Under the pieces are notes generated by a model. It was not told where the DNA came from, did not search any database, and worked only from the letters and a program-made list of their open reading frames with translations. Below are positions 40,824 through 49,906 of a stretch of DNA of 64,000 nt, piece by piece. How positions within the stretch are numbered: position 1 is the first letter of the stretch; every line of letters starts with the position of its first letter. Origin of the DNA: Bdellovibrionales bacterium (GTDB taxonomy: Bacteria > Myxococcota > XYA12-FULL-58-9 > SYDY01); assembly GCA_005801425.1 (NCBI GenBank), contig SYDY01000088.1, forward strand, positions 52,192 to 116,191. The letters run 5' to 3'. The position numbers and the translations under genes were made by a program.

Positions 40824-43298
40824 ATGAGCGACGATGCAAAGAAAAAACCCGAAGGGCTTGGAAGCATTGACCAGGCGCTTGCACGGATCGGCGAAAATGA
40901 AGGGGTCGTGGTGATCCCAGACGAGCTGCCCGTCTTAACGCTACGCAACACAGTTCTCTTCCCGGGTTCGATTGTGCCCTTGGGCATTGGTCGGCCAAAA
41001 ACGGTGCGACTCGTGGAAGAGGCCATCAAATCCAATGGCTTGGTGGCGGTGGTTGCCCAGCGCGATCCCGATGTGGATGATCCGGTTCCATCCGATCTCT
41101 ACAGCATGGGATGCGCTGCACGGCTTGTGAAGCTCGTGAAGGCCTCCAAAGACAATTACTCAGTTGTGGTTCAGGGACTCTCACGCGTGCGCGCCACGGG
41201 TTTTACACAAAGCCTGCCGTACATGCGCGCGAGCATCTCATCGGTTGAGGACATCGCCACCAATCAGGTGGAGGTGGAAGCGCTTACCATGAGCTTGAAA
41301 AAAACCGCGAAAGAAGTGTTGCGGCTTATCCCAGAACTTCCGCCATCGGCTTCTGAGCTTTTGGAACGGGTGGACGATCCAGGTGTGCTTGCGGATCTCA
41401 TCGCGTCCAATGTTGATGCCACGGTGGATGAAAAACAGGCGGTTCTTGAAACCATCGAGCTTGTGGCACGGATGCGTCGTGTGCTCGAGTTGTTGTCGCG
41501 TCAGCTTGAAGTGTTGAAGTTGTCCAATAAGATCAGTTTGCAAGTCAAAGGCGAGATGTCCAAGACGCAGCGCGAATATTATCTGCGTCAACAAATGAAG
41601 GCCATCAAAGAAGAATTGGGCGAAGGCGAAGATGCCGACGACGATTTGGTCGAAATGGAAGCCCGTCTTCTCGAAGCGAAATTGCCCGAGGACGCATCCA
41701 AAGCGGCCAACAAAGAGTTGCGTCGTTTGCGCAATATGAGCCCATCCCAAGCCGAATACACGGTGGCCCGTACGTATCTTGAATGGCTGTGTGATTTGCC
41801 TTGGAAACGTGCTTCGGTTGATAAGATCGATCTCAAAGAAGTGCGTGCTATTCTTGATGCTGATCACTACGGCCTCGAAAAAGTTAAAAAGCGCATCGTT
41901 GAGTTTTTGGCCGTACGCAAACTCAAGAGTGATATGAAAGGACCCATTTTGTGCTTTGTGGGTCCTCCTGGTGTTGGTAAAACAAGCTTGGGCCAAAGCA
42001 TTGCCAAGGCCATGGGACGCAAGTTCTTGCGTGTGGCCATGGGTGGCGTGCGCGATGAGGCGGAGATCCGAGGCCATCGCCGAACGTATGTTGGGGCGAT
42101 GCCTGGGCGTATTGTTCAGGGCTTAAAAAAAGCGGGCACCAGCAATCCGGTTTTTATTCTTGATGAAGTGGATAAGCTTGCCAACGATTTCCGTGGCGAT
42201 CCTGCGGCGGCGTTGCTTGAGGTGCTTGATCCTGAGCAAAATCATACGTTTTCGGATCATTACATCGATGTGCCCTACGATTTGTCCAAATGCTTTTTCA
42301 TTACGACGGCCAATCAGCTTGAGCCGATCCCACCGGCCTTAAGAGACCGCATGGAAGTGCTGGAAATTCCCGGTTATACCCATGAAGAAAAATTTGAAAT
42401 CGCCATGCGCCATCTGGTTCCTAAGGAACTCGAAGAACATGGGCTTGCAGATGGTTCATGCGAAATTACAGCAGACGCCATTCGTTTGTTGATTACGTCT
42501 TATACGCGTGAAGCGGGCGTACGTAATTTAAAACGTGAAATTGCGGCGTTGTGTCGGAGTGTGGCGGTGGATTTTGCCGATGGTAGAACCCAGGCCAAGC
42601 GTATTGATCAGGGCGATCTCGAACAGATCTTAGGACCTGAGAAATTTATCAATGAAATTGCGGCGCGCACCGATATTTCGGGTGTGGCAACGGGGCTTGC
42701 GTGGACTGCGGCCGGTGGCGATATTTTGTTTATCGAAGCCACGCGTATGCCAGGCAAGGGTTCATTGACGCTCACCGGACAATTGGGTGACGTGATGAAA
42801 GAATCGGCTCAGGCGGCCATGAGCTATGTGCGTGCACAGGCTGCTTTATGGGGTCTTGAGCCCGAAATTTTTCAAAAAAATGATTTGCATATTCACGTGC
42901 CTGCGGGCGGTATTCCTAAAGATGGTCCTTCGGCCGGGGTGACTCTGCTTACAGCGTTGGTGTCGCTCTTAACGGGCATCAAAGTACGTGCCGATGTGGC
43001 CATGACTGGCGAAATTACCTTGCGCGGTAATGTGCTTCCTGTGGGTGGTATCAAGGAAAAAGTTCTTGCTGCCAAACGTGCAGGGGTGAAGCGGATCATT
43101 ATGCCTGAACGGAACAGAAAAGATCTGATCGATGTTCCTGAAGAAAATCGCAAAGGCATTGATTTTGTGTTTGCGAACCGTGTGGAAGATGTTCTTTCAG
43201 CGGCTTTGCTTGACACGCCTGTGCCGCTCAAGAAAAAGCCCATTGGCAAATCAGGCAAAGGTTCCAAGGGCACTGTGATTGATAATCCGGCCAATTAG
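40824..43298 (+). CDS. lon: ATP-dependent protease Lon
   Basis: The 824-residue protein has the LON substrate domain (about 30-230), a coiled-coil linker, AAA+ module with Walker A GPPGVGKTS (380-388) and Walker B FILDEVDK, and the protease domain with Ser703 in KDGPSAGVT and the catalytic Lys in GGIKEKV (744-746). It degrades misfolded and regulatory proteins and is usually heat-induced, in keeping with rpoH nearby. ATG 40824 is chosen over GTG 40818 because AGG at 40813 then has proper spacing. The basic C-terminal tail is short. The gene ends 4 bp into the convergent hypothetical gene. Confidence 0.96.
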   Translation: MSDDAKKKPEGLGSIDQALARIGENEGVVVIPDELPVLTLRNTVLFPGSIVPLGIGRPKTVRLVEEAIKSNGLVAVVAQRDPDVDDPVPSDLYSMGCAARLVKLVKASKDNYSVVVQGLSRVRATGFTQSLPYMRASISSVEDIATNQVEVEALTMSLKKTAKEVLRLIPELPPSASELLERVDDPGVLADLIASNVDATVDEKQAVLETIELVARMRRVLELLSRQLEVLKLSNKISLQVKGEMSKTQREYYLRQQMKAIKEELGEGEDADDDLVEMEARLLEAKLPEDASKAANKELRRLRNMSPSQAEYTVARTYLEWLCDLPWKRASVDKIDLKEVRAILDADHYGLEKVKKRIVEFLAVRKLKSDMKGPILCFVGPPGVGKTSLGQSIAKAMGRKFLRVAMGGVRDEAEIRGHRRTYVGAMPGRIVQGLKKAGTSNPVFILDEVDKLANDFRGDPAAALLEVLDPEQNHTFSDHYIDVPYDLSKCFFITTANQLEPIPPALRDRMEVLEIPGYTHEEKFEIAMRHLVPKELEEHGLADGSCEITADAIRLLITSYTREAGVRNLKREIAALCRSVAVDFADGRTQAKRIDQGDLEQILGPEKFINEIAARTDISGVATGLAWTAAGGDILFIEATRMPGKGSLTLTGQLGDVMKESAQAAMSYVRAQAALWGLEPEIFQKNDLHIHVPAGGIPKDGPSAGVTLLTALVSLLTGIKVRADVAMTGEITLRGNVLPVGGIKEKVLAAKRAGVKRIIMPERNRKDLIDVPEENRKGIDFVFANRVEDVLSAALLDTPVPLKKKPIGKSGKGSKGTVIDNPAN

Positions 43299-43942
43299 GC
43301 AAGATCAGGTTCTTCATATCTAAAAACGCAATATTTAAAATCACGGAAGGTCATGGCTTCATTGTTGGCCCCTGCCGTAGGGTTTGTTTTGTTGCTTTGG
43401 ACCCAATTGCTTAAACCGCTATAACTAAAAAGTGATGCAATGGTTTTGGTGTGATTGAACACCACGACAGCATCACCATTGTTGGGATCCGTATTGAGGG
43501 TTTCATAGGAGATTGCGCAAAATCGATTGCTCAACCCTTGAATCGTAAGTTTGGGTATTGGTGTGTAAGGCTGGAGGCGTTCCCATGCGGGGGGGGTTGT
43601 GGGTCGTCGCGTGATGATACGATGAATTTGGGCACCGATGCGATATGTGGCGATGCCTGTTCCAAAAGCAATCGCATTGATGGCGGACAATTGCGTTGCC
43701 TCGGGAACACCGAAATATTCGAGGCCGGGCTGCTGTAGAAAATGTATACCTGCCATACATGGTGGTGTTGCCCATGCCAGGAATTTGGATTGGCTGTTTT
43801 CGGGCTCGTAGGCATGGATGATGTGCCCAGCCATGAGACCGCCCGTGAAGCCAATACAGGCAGTCGTGACATACGCAAGTGGATCGGTATGGTACATGGA
43901 TGCGCGGGCTGATGTGGGAGATTGTACGTCGATTGTACTCAT
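43295..43942 (-). CDS. Hypothetical protein
   Basis: The 215-residue protein has a Ser-rich start, a moderately hydrophobic segment at about residues 23-42 (LAYVTTACIGFTGGLMAGHII), a second at about 85-100 and a polar C-terminal half. No signal peptide or domain is recognised. It may be a two-helix membrane protein. It follows the CorC-like gene by 9 bp on the same strand and is probably cotranscribed. Confidence 0.55.
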   Translation of the reverse strand: MSTIDVQSPTSARASMYHTDPLAYVTTACIGFTGGLMAGHIIHAYEPENSQSKFLAWATPPCMAGIHFLQQPGLEYFGVPEATQLSAINAIAFGTGIATYRIGAQIHRIITRRPTTPPAWERLQPYTPIPKLTIQGLSNRFCAISYETLNTDPNNGDAVVVFNHTKTIASLFSYSGLSNWVQSNKTNPTAGANNEAMTFRDFKYCVFRYEEPDLA

Positions 43943-43951
43943 TTCCGCACT

Positions 43952-45250
43952 TTAAACAGAATTTTCGGGTGTTGCCAGGGGTGTAATTTTGACGCGTTTG
44001 ACACGCGGTCCTTCCATTTCGAGTACTTTAAAAGCAAATCCTTGGAGCACGATTTGATCGCCCGCTTTGGGAATGCGTACCAAGCGTTCCATCAGCAAGC
44101 CGGCGACGGTATTGACCTCATCGGTGTCGATGGGAATAGAAAGCGCTTCGGATATTTCCTCAAGCGATGTTGTTCCTTCTGCAATGTAGTGGCCTTCAGG
44201 CAATCGGATGATATCGGTGTCGTTGTCGGTGAGCTCACCCATGACGGCGCACACAAGATCGTTGGGTGTCGCGATGCCTGAAGTTCCGCCGTATTCATCC
44301 ACCACAATCACCATGGAGACACGTCGTCTTCGAAATTCAAACAACAATCGTTCTGCAGCCATGATCTCAGGAATAAAGGCGGCTTCAGTGGCGGCGCTCT
44401 CCAGAGTTACATTTTCACCGCGTTGTATGGCCATGAGCAGATGACGTATGTCCACCACACCTTTCACATTATCCAATTCACGATCACACAATGGATAGTG
44501 GGTATGACCTGCCTCAAATGCTACTTTCAAATTGTCTTCCAAAGAAAGATTGATATCGAGATATTCCACTTCACCGCGCGGGACCATGAGACTCTCCGCT
44601 GTTTTGCTTGAAAGGCTCAGTACTTTGCTTAATAAATTGCTGCGTGCATGGCTTAAAAGACCTGCACTGCGTGCCTGCGCCACAATGATTTTAAGTTCAT
44701 CCGGCGTGTGATGGTGATCCGTGTTCTCACTGGGGCGCGGCATGCCAACAAGTTTCATGACAGCACTTGCTACGCCATTGAGTGCCCAAATGATCGGCAA
44801 AAATAGGGTATAAAATGCACGCATGGGAAGAGCCACCGCAAGGGCAACTGTTTCGGCTTTGACGAGGGCGATGGATTTGGGGACAAGCTCACCCAAGACG
44901 ATATGTAAAAAGCTGATACTCGCAAAGGCACATGCTGAGGCGATCCCGTGTACGAGCAACGGATCGCTCATGCCAGCAGCAAGCAATGGGATCTCGACCA
45001 GCCGTGCAAAGGCGGGTTCGCCCACCCAACCAAGGCCCAGGGATGCCAGCGTGATGCCCAGCTGGGTTGCGGAGAGGTATCCGTCCAGTTGTCTTAACAC
45101 CTGTTGGACGGTGTTGGCACCACGGCGATTTTGCTGATGAAGCTCTTCAATACGCGTTGGACGTACTTTGACCAACGCAAATTCCGTGGCCACAAAAAAT
45201 CCATTTAAAAAGACAAGCCCGAGGGCAACGAGCAAGGCGATCGTATCCAT
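43952..45250 (-). CDS. CorC/HlyC (CNNM-type) membrane protein with CBS domains
   Basis: The 432-residue protein begins with a DUF21 membrane domain (MDTIALLVALGLVFLNGFFVATEFALVKV; about four helices to 180), followed by a CBS pair (about 205-325, with RGEVEYLDI and FEFRRRRVSMVIVVDEYGGTSGI) and a C-terminal CorC_HlyC transporter-associated domain (about 345-425). Family members act in magnesium or cobalt homeostasis; haemolysin activity is not implied. The start is supported by homology, yet no Shine-Dalgarno is present and a TATAAT box lies 8 nt upstream. Confidence 0.88.
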   Translation of the reverse strand: MDTIALLVALGLVFLNGFFVATEFALVKVRPTRIEELHQQNRRGANTVQQVLRQLDGYLSATQLGITLASLGLGWVGEPAFARLVEIPLLAAGMSDPLLVHGIASACAFASISFLHIVLGELVPKSIALVKAETVALAVALPMRAFYTLFLPIIWALNGVASAVMKLVGMPRPSENTDHHHTPDELKIIVAQARSAGLLSHARSNLLSKVLSLSSKTAESLMVPRGEVEYLDINLSLEDNLKVAFEAGHTHYPLCDRELDNVKGVVDIRHLLMAIQRGENVTLESAATEAAFIPEIMAAERLLFEFRRRRVSMVIVVDEYGGTSGIATPNDLVCAVMGELTDNDTDIIRLPEGHYIAEGTTSLEEISEALSIPIDTDEVNTVAGLLMERLVRIPKAGDQIVLQGFAFKVLEMEGPRVKRVKITPLATPENSV

Positions 45251-45258
45251 CGCAGAGC

Positions 45259-45288
45259 ATTATATCGAATTGGTGATAAGAAACACAA
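45259..45288 (-). promoter_or_regulatory. Promoter of the CorC-like gene with -10 box 8 nt from ATG
   Basis: Reading the minus strand, TTGTGT (45288-45283), an 18 bp spacer and a perfect TATAAT (45264-45259) precede GCTCTGCG and the ATG. Transcription would start at or about the initiation codon, suggesting a leaderless mRNA. Confidence 0.6.
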
Positions 45289-45335
45289 AGTGGGGGAGAT
45301 AAAATGCAATTTAGTGATTGTGCTAGGGTCTCGTA

Positions 45336-47180
45336 CTAGAGATGGAGCACGTAAGCTGCGCCCTCGGAGTCTTCCTCACTGGGTGCCCCCACCGCTAACG
45401 TTCCATCGCTGCTACTCAGGCTTACGGCACTGCCAAAGCGATCGTTGTCACTCGCATTGGGCGCGACAATTTTGTCGCTTTTTGCCCATGTGCCTTCACT
45501 GCGCGAATAAACGTAGGCAGCGCCTTTGCCGTCTTTGTATATCGCGCCTGCAACCAGGGTATTGCCATCGGTGCTCAAGACAACCGCATAGCCAAGATTA
45601 TCGCCGCTATCTGATGTGTTGGCCTTCATATAGGCGTTCTGTGACCATGTGCTGTCGGCATAGGAAAAAACATAGACTGCCCCAGAACCATCGGCATCGT
45701 TGTTATTTTCCATTCCATCGATGCCAGTGCCGTTGCTATCTTCGTTTTTTGCACCCACCGCAATGGTCTTGCCATCACCGCTGATGGCGACTGCATAACC
45801 AAAAGAGTCGTTGCTCTCCGCATTGCTGGCGGTGAGGTGTGCATCCCGAGACCACGCACCGTCGACGCGCTTGAACACATAAGCCCCACCCAAATTAGAA
45901 ACGTCGGTATAATCTCCCACCACCAAGGCATTGCCATCGGCACTCAAACCAACCGCATAGCCAAATTTTGAAGTTCCAGTCGTGTTTTCACCCTTCAACA
46001 AGTCGCCTTCCTTCGACCATGCACCATTATCGATGTTGCGCCGATAAATGGATACATCAACCAATTGCGAATAGGCGCCGACCGCCAATGTGTTGCCGTC
46101 CGCACTCAAGCTGATGGCAAAACCAAACTGTCCGTAATTCGCTGCCGTCGTGCGCTTGATGTAGCTTTTTCCGAGCCATTGATTGCCGTTATCGCGTTCA
46201 AAAAGATACACGGCTCCGACATTGTTGGTGCCAGAAGCATCCCCATCACGGCTTGTGTCGCTGTTGACCCCTGTCGCCGTGCTGTCCTCGCCATTCGCAC
46301 CGATCGCCAAACGATTGCCATCGTAGCTTAAACTTACGCTTGCACCGAAATAATCGTCGTCAGCAATCGTGTACGACGTCAACCGTTTTTGAAATGACCA
46401 CGTACCTTCTTGGCTATCACGCACAAAAACATAAACAGCGCCGCTGTTGGTATGCAGGTCGTTGGTCCTATACGGAGCACCAATCGCCAGTGTGTTGCCG
46501 TCGCCGCTCAGCGCTATCGCGTTGCCAAAATTATTGCCCGCGGCCGCGTCGCTTTGTGAGTTGTAGTAAGCTTTCAGGTAATCCACGCAATGCATCTTGC
46601 TGTCGTCAAAATCTTCGTTCAAGCACGTAGGTGGTGTACCGATAAGGCCACGATTGTCAGAACAAACATAGGTCGCCGTTGTATTATAGTCGATTGCACT
46701 CACGCCCCCTTGAATCGATCCACCGGCAGGTGCTGTCACTTCACAGGTAAATATCTCACAGGTGGGTTCGTTGCCATCAAATGTCCCGGCCGAGGTGCAG
46801 CTTGGTGCAGCACCCGAAAGTGTGTAGCCTTCGCCACAGCTGTAATCGGCAGTTGCATCGACAGCAACATCGACAGCCGCAACACTGCCGTGATTAGGCG
46901 CAGTCGCTGTGCATATGACAATCTCGCAGGTGGGTTCGTTGCCATCAAATGTCCCGGCTGAAGTGCAGCTTGGTGCATCACCCGAAAGTGCGTAGCCTTC
47001 GTTACAGCTGTAATCGGCAGTCGCATCCTCAGCAACATCGGCAGCATCAATGCTGCCGTTCTCAGGCGCAGTGGCCGTGCAAGTGATCGTATTTCTGCCG
47101 CCGATACTGTCATTGTCGCCACCACAGGCGAGCAAAGACCAAGCTGCAAACATCGAGATAATGATTTTGCGTAATGACAT
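45336..47180 (-). CDS. Lipoprotein with three sushi (CCP) domains and a seven-bladed FG-GAP propeller
   Basis: The 614-residue protein has a lipoprotein signal peptide (SLLAC, Cys19). Three CCP/sushi modules follow, each with the expected cysteines (34-59-72-85, 90-115-128-141, and about 146-173-186). Seven FG-GAP-like repeats come next (GNTLAIGAPYR, GNRLAIGANGED, GNTLAVGAYS, GNALVVGDYT, GKTIAVGAKNED, GNTLVAGAIYK, DGTLAVGAPSEE), predicting a seven-bladed beta-propeller. The first two sushi modules are almost identical, with a 168 bp period in the DNA, so one is a recent duplicate. It is probably surface-exposed and adhesive; the ligand is unknown. Confidence 0.87.
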   Translation of the reverse strand: MSLRKIIISMFAAWSLLACGGDNDSIGGRNTITCTATAPENGSIDAADVAEDATADYSCNEGYALSGDAPSCTSAGTFDGNEPTCEIVICTATAPNHGSVAAVDVAVDATADYSCGEGYTLSGAAPSCTSAGTFDGNEPTCEIFTCEVTAPAGGSIQGGVSAIDYNTTATYVCSDNRGLIGTPPTCLNEDFDDSKMHCVDYLKAYYNSQSDAAAGNNFGNAIALSGDGNTLAIGAPYRTNDLHTNSGAVYVFVRDSQEGTWSFQKRLTSYTIADDDYFGASVSLSYDGNRLAIGANGEDSTATGVNSDTSRDGDASGTNNVGAVYLFERDNGNQWLGKSYIKRTTAANYGQFGFAISLSADGNTLAVGAYSQLVDVSIYRRNIDNGAWSKEGDLLKGENTTGTSKFGYAVGLSADGNALVVGDYTDVSNLGGAYVFKRVDGAWSRDAHLTASNAESNDSFGYAVAISGDGKTIAVGAKNEDSNGTGIDGMENNNDADGSGAVYVFSYADSTWSQNAYMKANTSDSGDNLGYAVVLSTDGNTLVAGAIYKDGKGAAYVYSRSEGTWAKSDKIVAPNASDNDRFGSAVSLSSSDGTLAVGAPSEEDSEGAAYVLHL

Positions 47181-47187
47181 GAATAAG

Positions 47188-47215
47188 ATTTTAGCAGCAC
47201 GTCCTCATCAGTCAA
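47188..47215 (-). promoter_or_regulatory. Promoter of the sushi lipoprotein with -10 box 7 nt from ATG
   Basis: On the minus strand TTGACT (47215-47210), a 16 bp spacer and TAAAAT (47193-47188) precede CTTATTC and the ATG at 47180. No ribosome-binding site can fit, so the transcript may be leaderless. Confidence 0.6.
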
Positions 47216-47291
47216 TTTTTAGTCATCGGATCATGCCGGGTATTGCAATGTGCAGTTTTGCACATCACCCTACCCCCGGCGAATCGTGGCG

Positions 47292-49820
47292 TTATTTTTT
47301 ATCCCCAAAAACCCATTGCTCCGGTGTTTTGGCTTCTTTGAACATCAGGCGAAAAAGAAGGAGGTCGGCGGCGCCTTTGAGATCTGGATGTTGACACACC
47401 ATTTCAAAAACCCGCTGGCGTTCACTTGGCTTTTTGTAGTCGTAGCCGCACTTTGAAGTGACAGGATCGTCGCCGAGAGGTGTGAGTGGAGGAGGTCTTT
47501 CTCCCAGACGATTTTCAGGGATCATCGCTTGCTCGTGTAGGAATTGTGCAAAACGTTCCCATGCAGCGGTCACTTCGGTTGGTATGCGTTTGGTGTCACC
47601 AGGTCCGCCGATATCTTTGACGCGCAAGACGCGATCGCCGAAAGGGATCTCACAACTGCGGCCAGCACCTCGGCGAATATGTTCGTCGATGGCTTTTACT
47701 TCTGCCTTTTCAATGGAAACGTCGAATGTGGCGATGGAAAGATCGTCCTTGCGAACCGCATATTGGGCACAGTGCTTTCGTTCTCGATCTTTGGGCGTGG
47801 CGCCACCGCAGTGTCCAAGTGATCTTGCCTCGCGCAGTCGAAAATTATCGGTATCGATTTCTTGAAAGCTGAAGCCGGTGATGGGATCTGTCCACATGCT
47901 CACGGGAATTTTCCCACGTGCTGAAAGAATAGGATGAAATTGGTTGTGCGTTGGGATTGTTGTGATCTTCTGTGCGATCCCATGGCAATGACGTTCAAAA
48001 CGCAGCGCCGCTGAACCAAACGTGAGCAAATTGTATCCATTGTTACTTTTTTTAGCGGGTTGTTTGAGCGTGGTGCGACCTTCGGCAAGCGCCAACGCAC
48101 AGTCGCGTGGATTGGGCGCACTTTCAGAGGGCATATGCGTCACCGACGTAGGGATAACGACCATATCCGCAAGATAGTGTACGAATGCAGATGCATAGGG
48201 ATCGGGTTTGATGGGGATATTTGCTTTATTTAATGCCATTGCAAAATCGCCAAAGTTTCCTTCCCGTGGGCTCATGACCGCTGCAACGAATGCGATGGTA
48301 TCCGGATCAAGAATACCCTTTTTATTGGGAACAACATCAAATTCTAACGTATGCGCCAATTCAATGGCGCGGGTGAATACTTCGGCAACATTGAGAAATG
48401 TGGGTTTCCCAACATTGCTGATTTCCTTCTCGGTGATGAGCCGATGTTTGGATGTTGATGCCATGAGGCTCGTTTTCCATATCCCCCATGTTTCAGAAGG
48501 ACTTTGCGTTGTGATATGCGCAGGTCCCAATGCAGTAGAAGCCAGAATCTCTTTGTGAAACCGTGTGCCTGATCTTTCCATGCGAAAAATGGTTTCTCGC
48601 AATATGGGATCTCTGCATGCGATGCTCGGCGTGATGCACTGAACTGCCATCAGGAGAAGGTCAGGAGATCGAATATTTTCAACGAGCAATGCAAAACATT
48701 CGCTGTATTTCGTGAGCAATGCGGGATTCTTCTGAATGTAATTCAGGAAGGTGGAAGCAATGGCATCCGCCGCATCGTCATTTGGGGCAAGGCGAAACAA
48801 CGCAGATAATATACGTGCTGCTCCATTGCGATAAATGGAGGCATAGTTACTGCTTGTGATGGCATTAAACATCCCATGAACAATACTCTCTAGGCGAGTG
48901 TGCGTGCTCCCTGGAGCATATGCGAGAAGAAACGCCATGGGTGTTGATACATAGCGCGGCAGTTGTTCTAAAAAATTGGCGATGGCGTCGTTGCTTTGGC
49001 CTATGATATCTATTTCAAAATTTTCTATCCAAAAATCACTGGGCAGATGTTCGAGGATGTCCTGTGGGCTCTTTCCCGTGCGTTGTGCCAAGTATTCTAT
49101 GCTGTAAAGCTGCCCATGGGTTTCTGAGATGGTAAATCCGTCGCACGCATATTTCGCAAGATTTGTAGGAAGATCGGACGGCAACGGCTGTCGTGTTTTG
49201 ATGATGAGACTTTGGATATCATGGGGAATCAAAAATTCGATGGATGCTTCCCAGCGTGCGATGCATGCAATCACACAAGTTTGCCATGTAGAGGCGTGGG
49301 GAGCCATGAGGATTTGGCGAACAGTTGCCGTGAAAATTTCCTCCGCTTGGCGTGCCAGTTTGCGCGGTGTGGGAGGCAGAGATAATGCTGCGAGATGATC
49401 CAACAACAATGCGAATGTGCGTGTGATGTGGGCGGCAAGTTCGGGCTCTTTCTGGACAGGATCGATCTGAAGGATCAAGTGACAAATGCGCATGACATCA
49501 TCTATTTTAAGCGTTTGTGGTATTGCTGATAAGGGGCAAGGATTACCTTGTTTCCATACCACGCCGCCATGGGCGAGCTGTTCAAACCAAGGCAGAAGGC
49601 TTTCCTCAGGAGGCGGGGCATAGGAAGCGGTTGGCTCTGCGTTCATGCTTGGTGGTGGCAATATCAGTGGTTTTGATGCTGCCTTGGGATCATGGACAGC
49701 GATGCTTTCGTAGTGGCTTCCCGTGGACAAAGGCCGTTGATCTCGTTTCTGTACGGTATCCGGCGCATCGTTGATGGGAACGAATGTGCGATCGGGTTCA
49801 ACGGGCGGTGTACTGCTCAT
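47292..49820 (-). CDS. Large hypothetical protein
   Basis: The 842-residue protein has no signal peptide or membrane helix. The first 75 residues are Pro/Ser-rich and look disordered; residues about 80-450 are helical, perhaps HEAT-like. The C-terminal third contains a conserved-looking segment (SLGHCGGATPKDRERKHC, then AVRKDDLSIATFDVSIEKAEVKAI) whose His-Cys-Gly-Gly start and following strands loosely recall PcfJ-like and related phage or plasmid proteins. That resemblance is weak and by eye. It is transcribed from a strong promoter 5 nt before its ATG. It is alone on its strand, divergent from recN. Confidence 0.65.
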   Translation of the reverse strand: MSSTPPVEPDRTFVPINDAPDTVQKRDQRPLSTGSHYESIAVHDPKAASKPLILPPPSMNAEPTASYAPPPEESLLPWFEQLAHGGVVWKQGNPCPLSAIPQTLKIDDVMRICHLILQIDPVQKEPELAAHITRTFALLLDHLAALSLPPTPRKLARQAEEIFTATVRQILMAPHASTWQTCVIACIARWEASIEFLIPHDIQSLIIKTRQPLPSDLPTNLAKYACDGFTISETHGQLYSIEYLAQRTGKSPQDILEHLPSDFWIENFEIDIIGQSNDAIANFLEQLPRYVSTPMAFLLAYAPGSTHTRLESIVHGMFNAITSSNYASIYRNGAARILSALFRLAPNDDAADAIASTFLNYIQKNPALLTKYSECFALLVENIRSPDLLLMAVQCITPSIACRDPILRETIFRMERSGTRFHKEILASTALGPAHITTQSPSETWGIWKTSLMASTSKHRLITEKEISNVGKPTFLNVAEVFTRAIELAHTLEFDVVPNKKGILDPDTIAFVAAVMSPREGNFGDFAMALNKANIPIKPDPYASAFVHYLADMVVIPTSVTHMPSESAPNPRDCALALAEGRTTLKQPAKKSNNGYNLLTFGSAALRFERHCHGIAQKITTIPTHNQFHPILSARGKIPVSMWTDPITGFSFQEIDTDNFRLREARSLGHCGGATPKDRERKHCAQYAVRKDDLSIATFDVSIEKAEVKAIDEHIRRGAGRSCEIPFGDRVLRVKDIGGPGDTKRIPTEVTAAWERFAQFLHEQAMIPENRLGERPPPLTPLGDDPVTSKCGYDYKKPSERQRVFEMVCQHPDLKGAADLLLFRLMFKEAKTPEQWVFGDKK

Positions 49821-49825
49821 AACGT

Positions 49826-49855
49826 ATTATAATGCCGATATTATGGGCGTGTCAT
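49826..49855 (-). promoter_or_regulatory. Promoter of the large hypothetical gene with -10 box 5 nt from ATG
   Basis: On the minus strand ATGACA (49855-49850), an 18 bp spacer and a perfect TATAAT (49831-49826) precede ACGTT and the ATG at 49820. The same ATTATAAT core also reads TATAAT on the plus strand (49828-49833) towards recN. Confidence 0.55.
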
Positions 49856-49906
49856 CTGTCATCTGCGTTGTCTTCCCGTGGCAGATATGGCATTTCTCAC
49901 GACATC

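Noticed and set aside
41238-42077. 279-codon ORF antisense to lon
   Set aside because: It lies fully inside the conserved lon gene, has no recognisable domain and is explained by codon bias in the sense strand.
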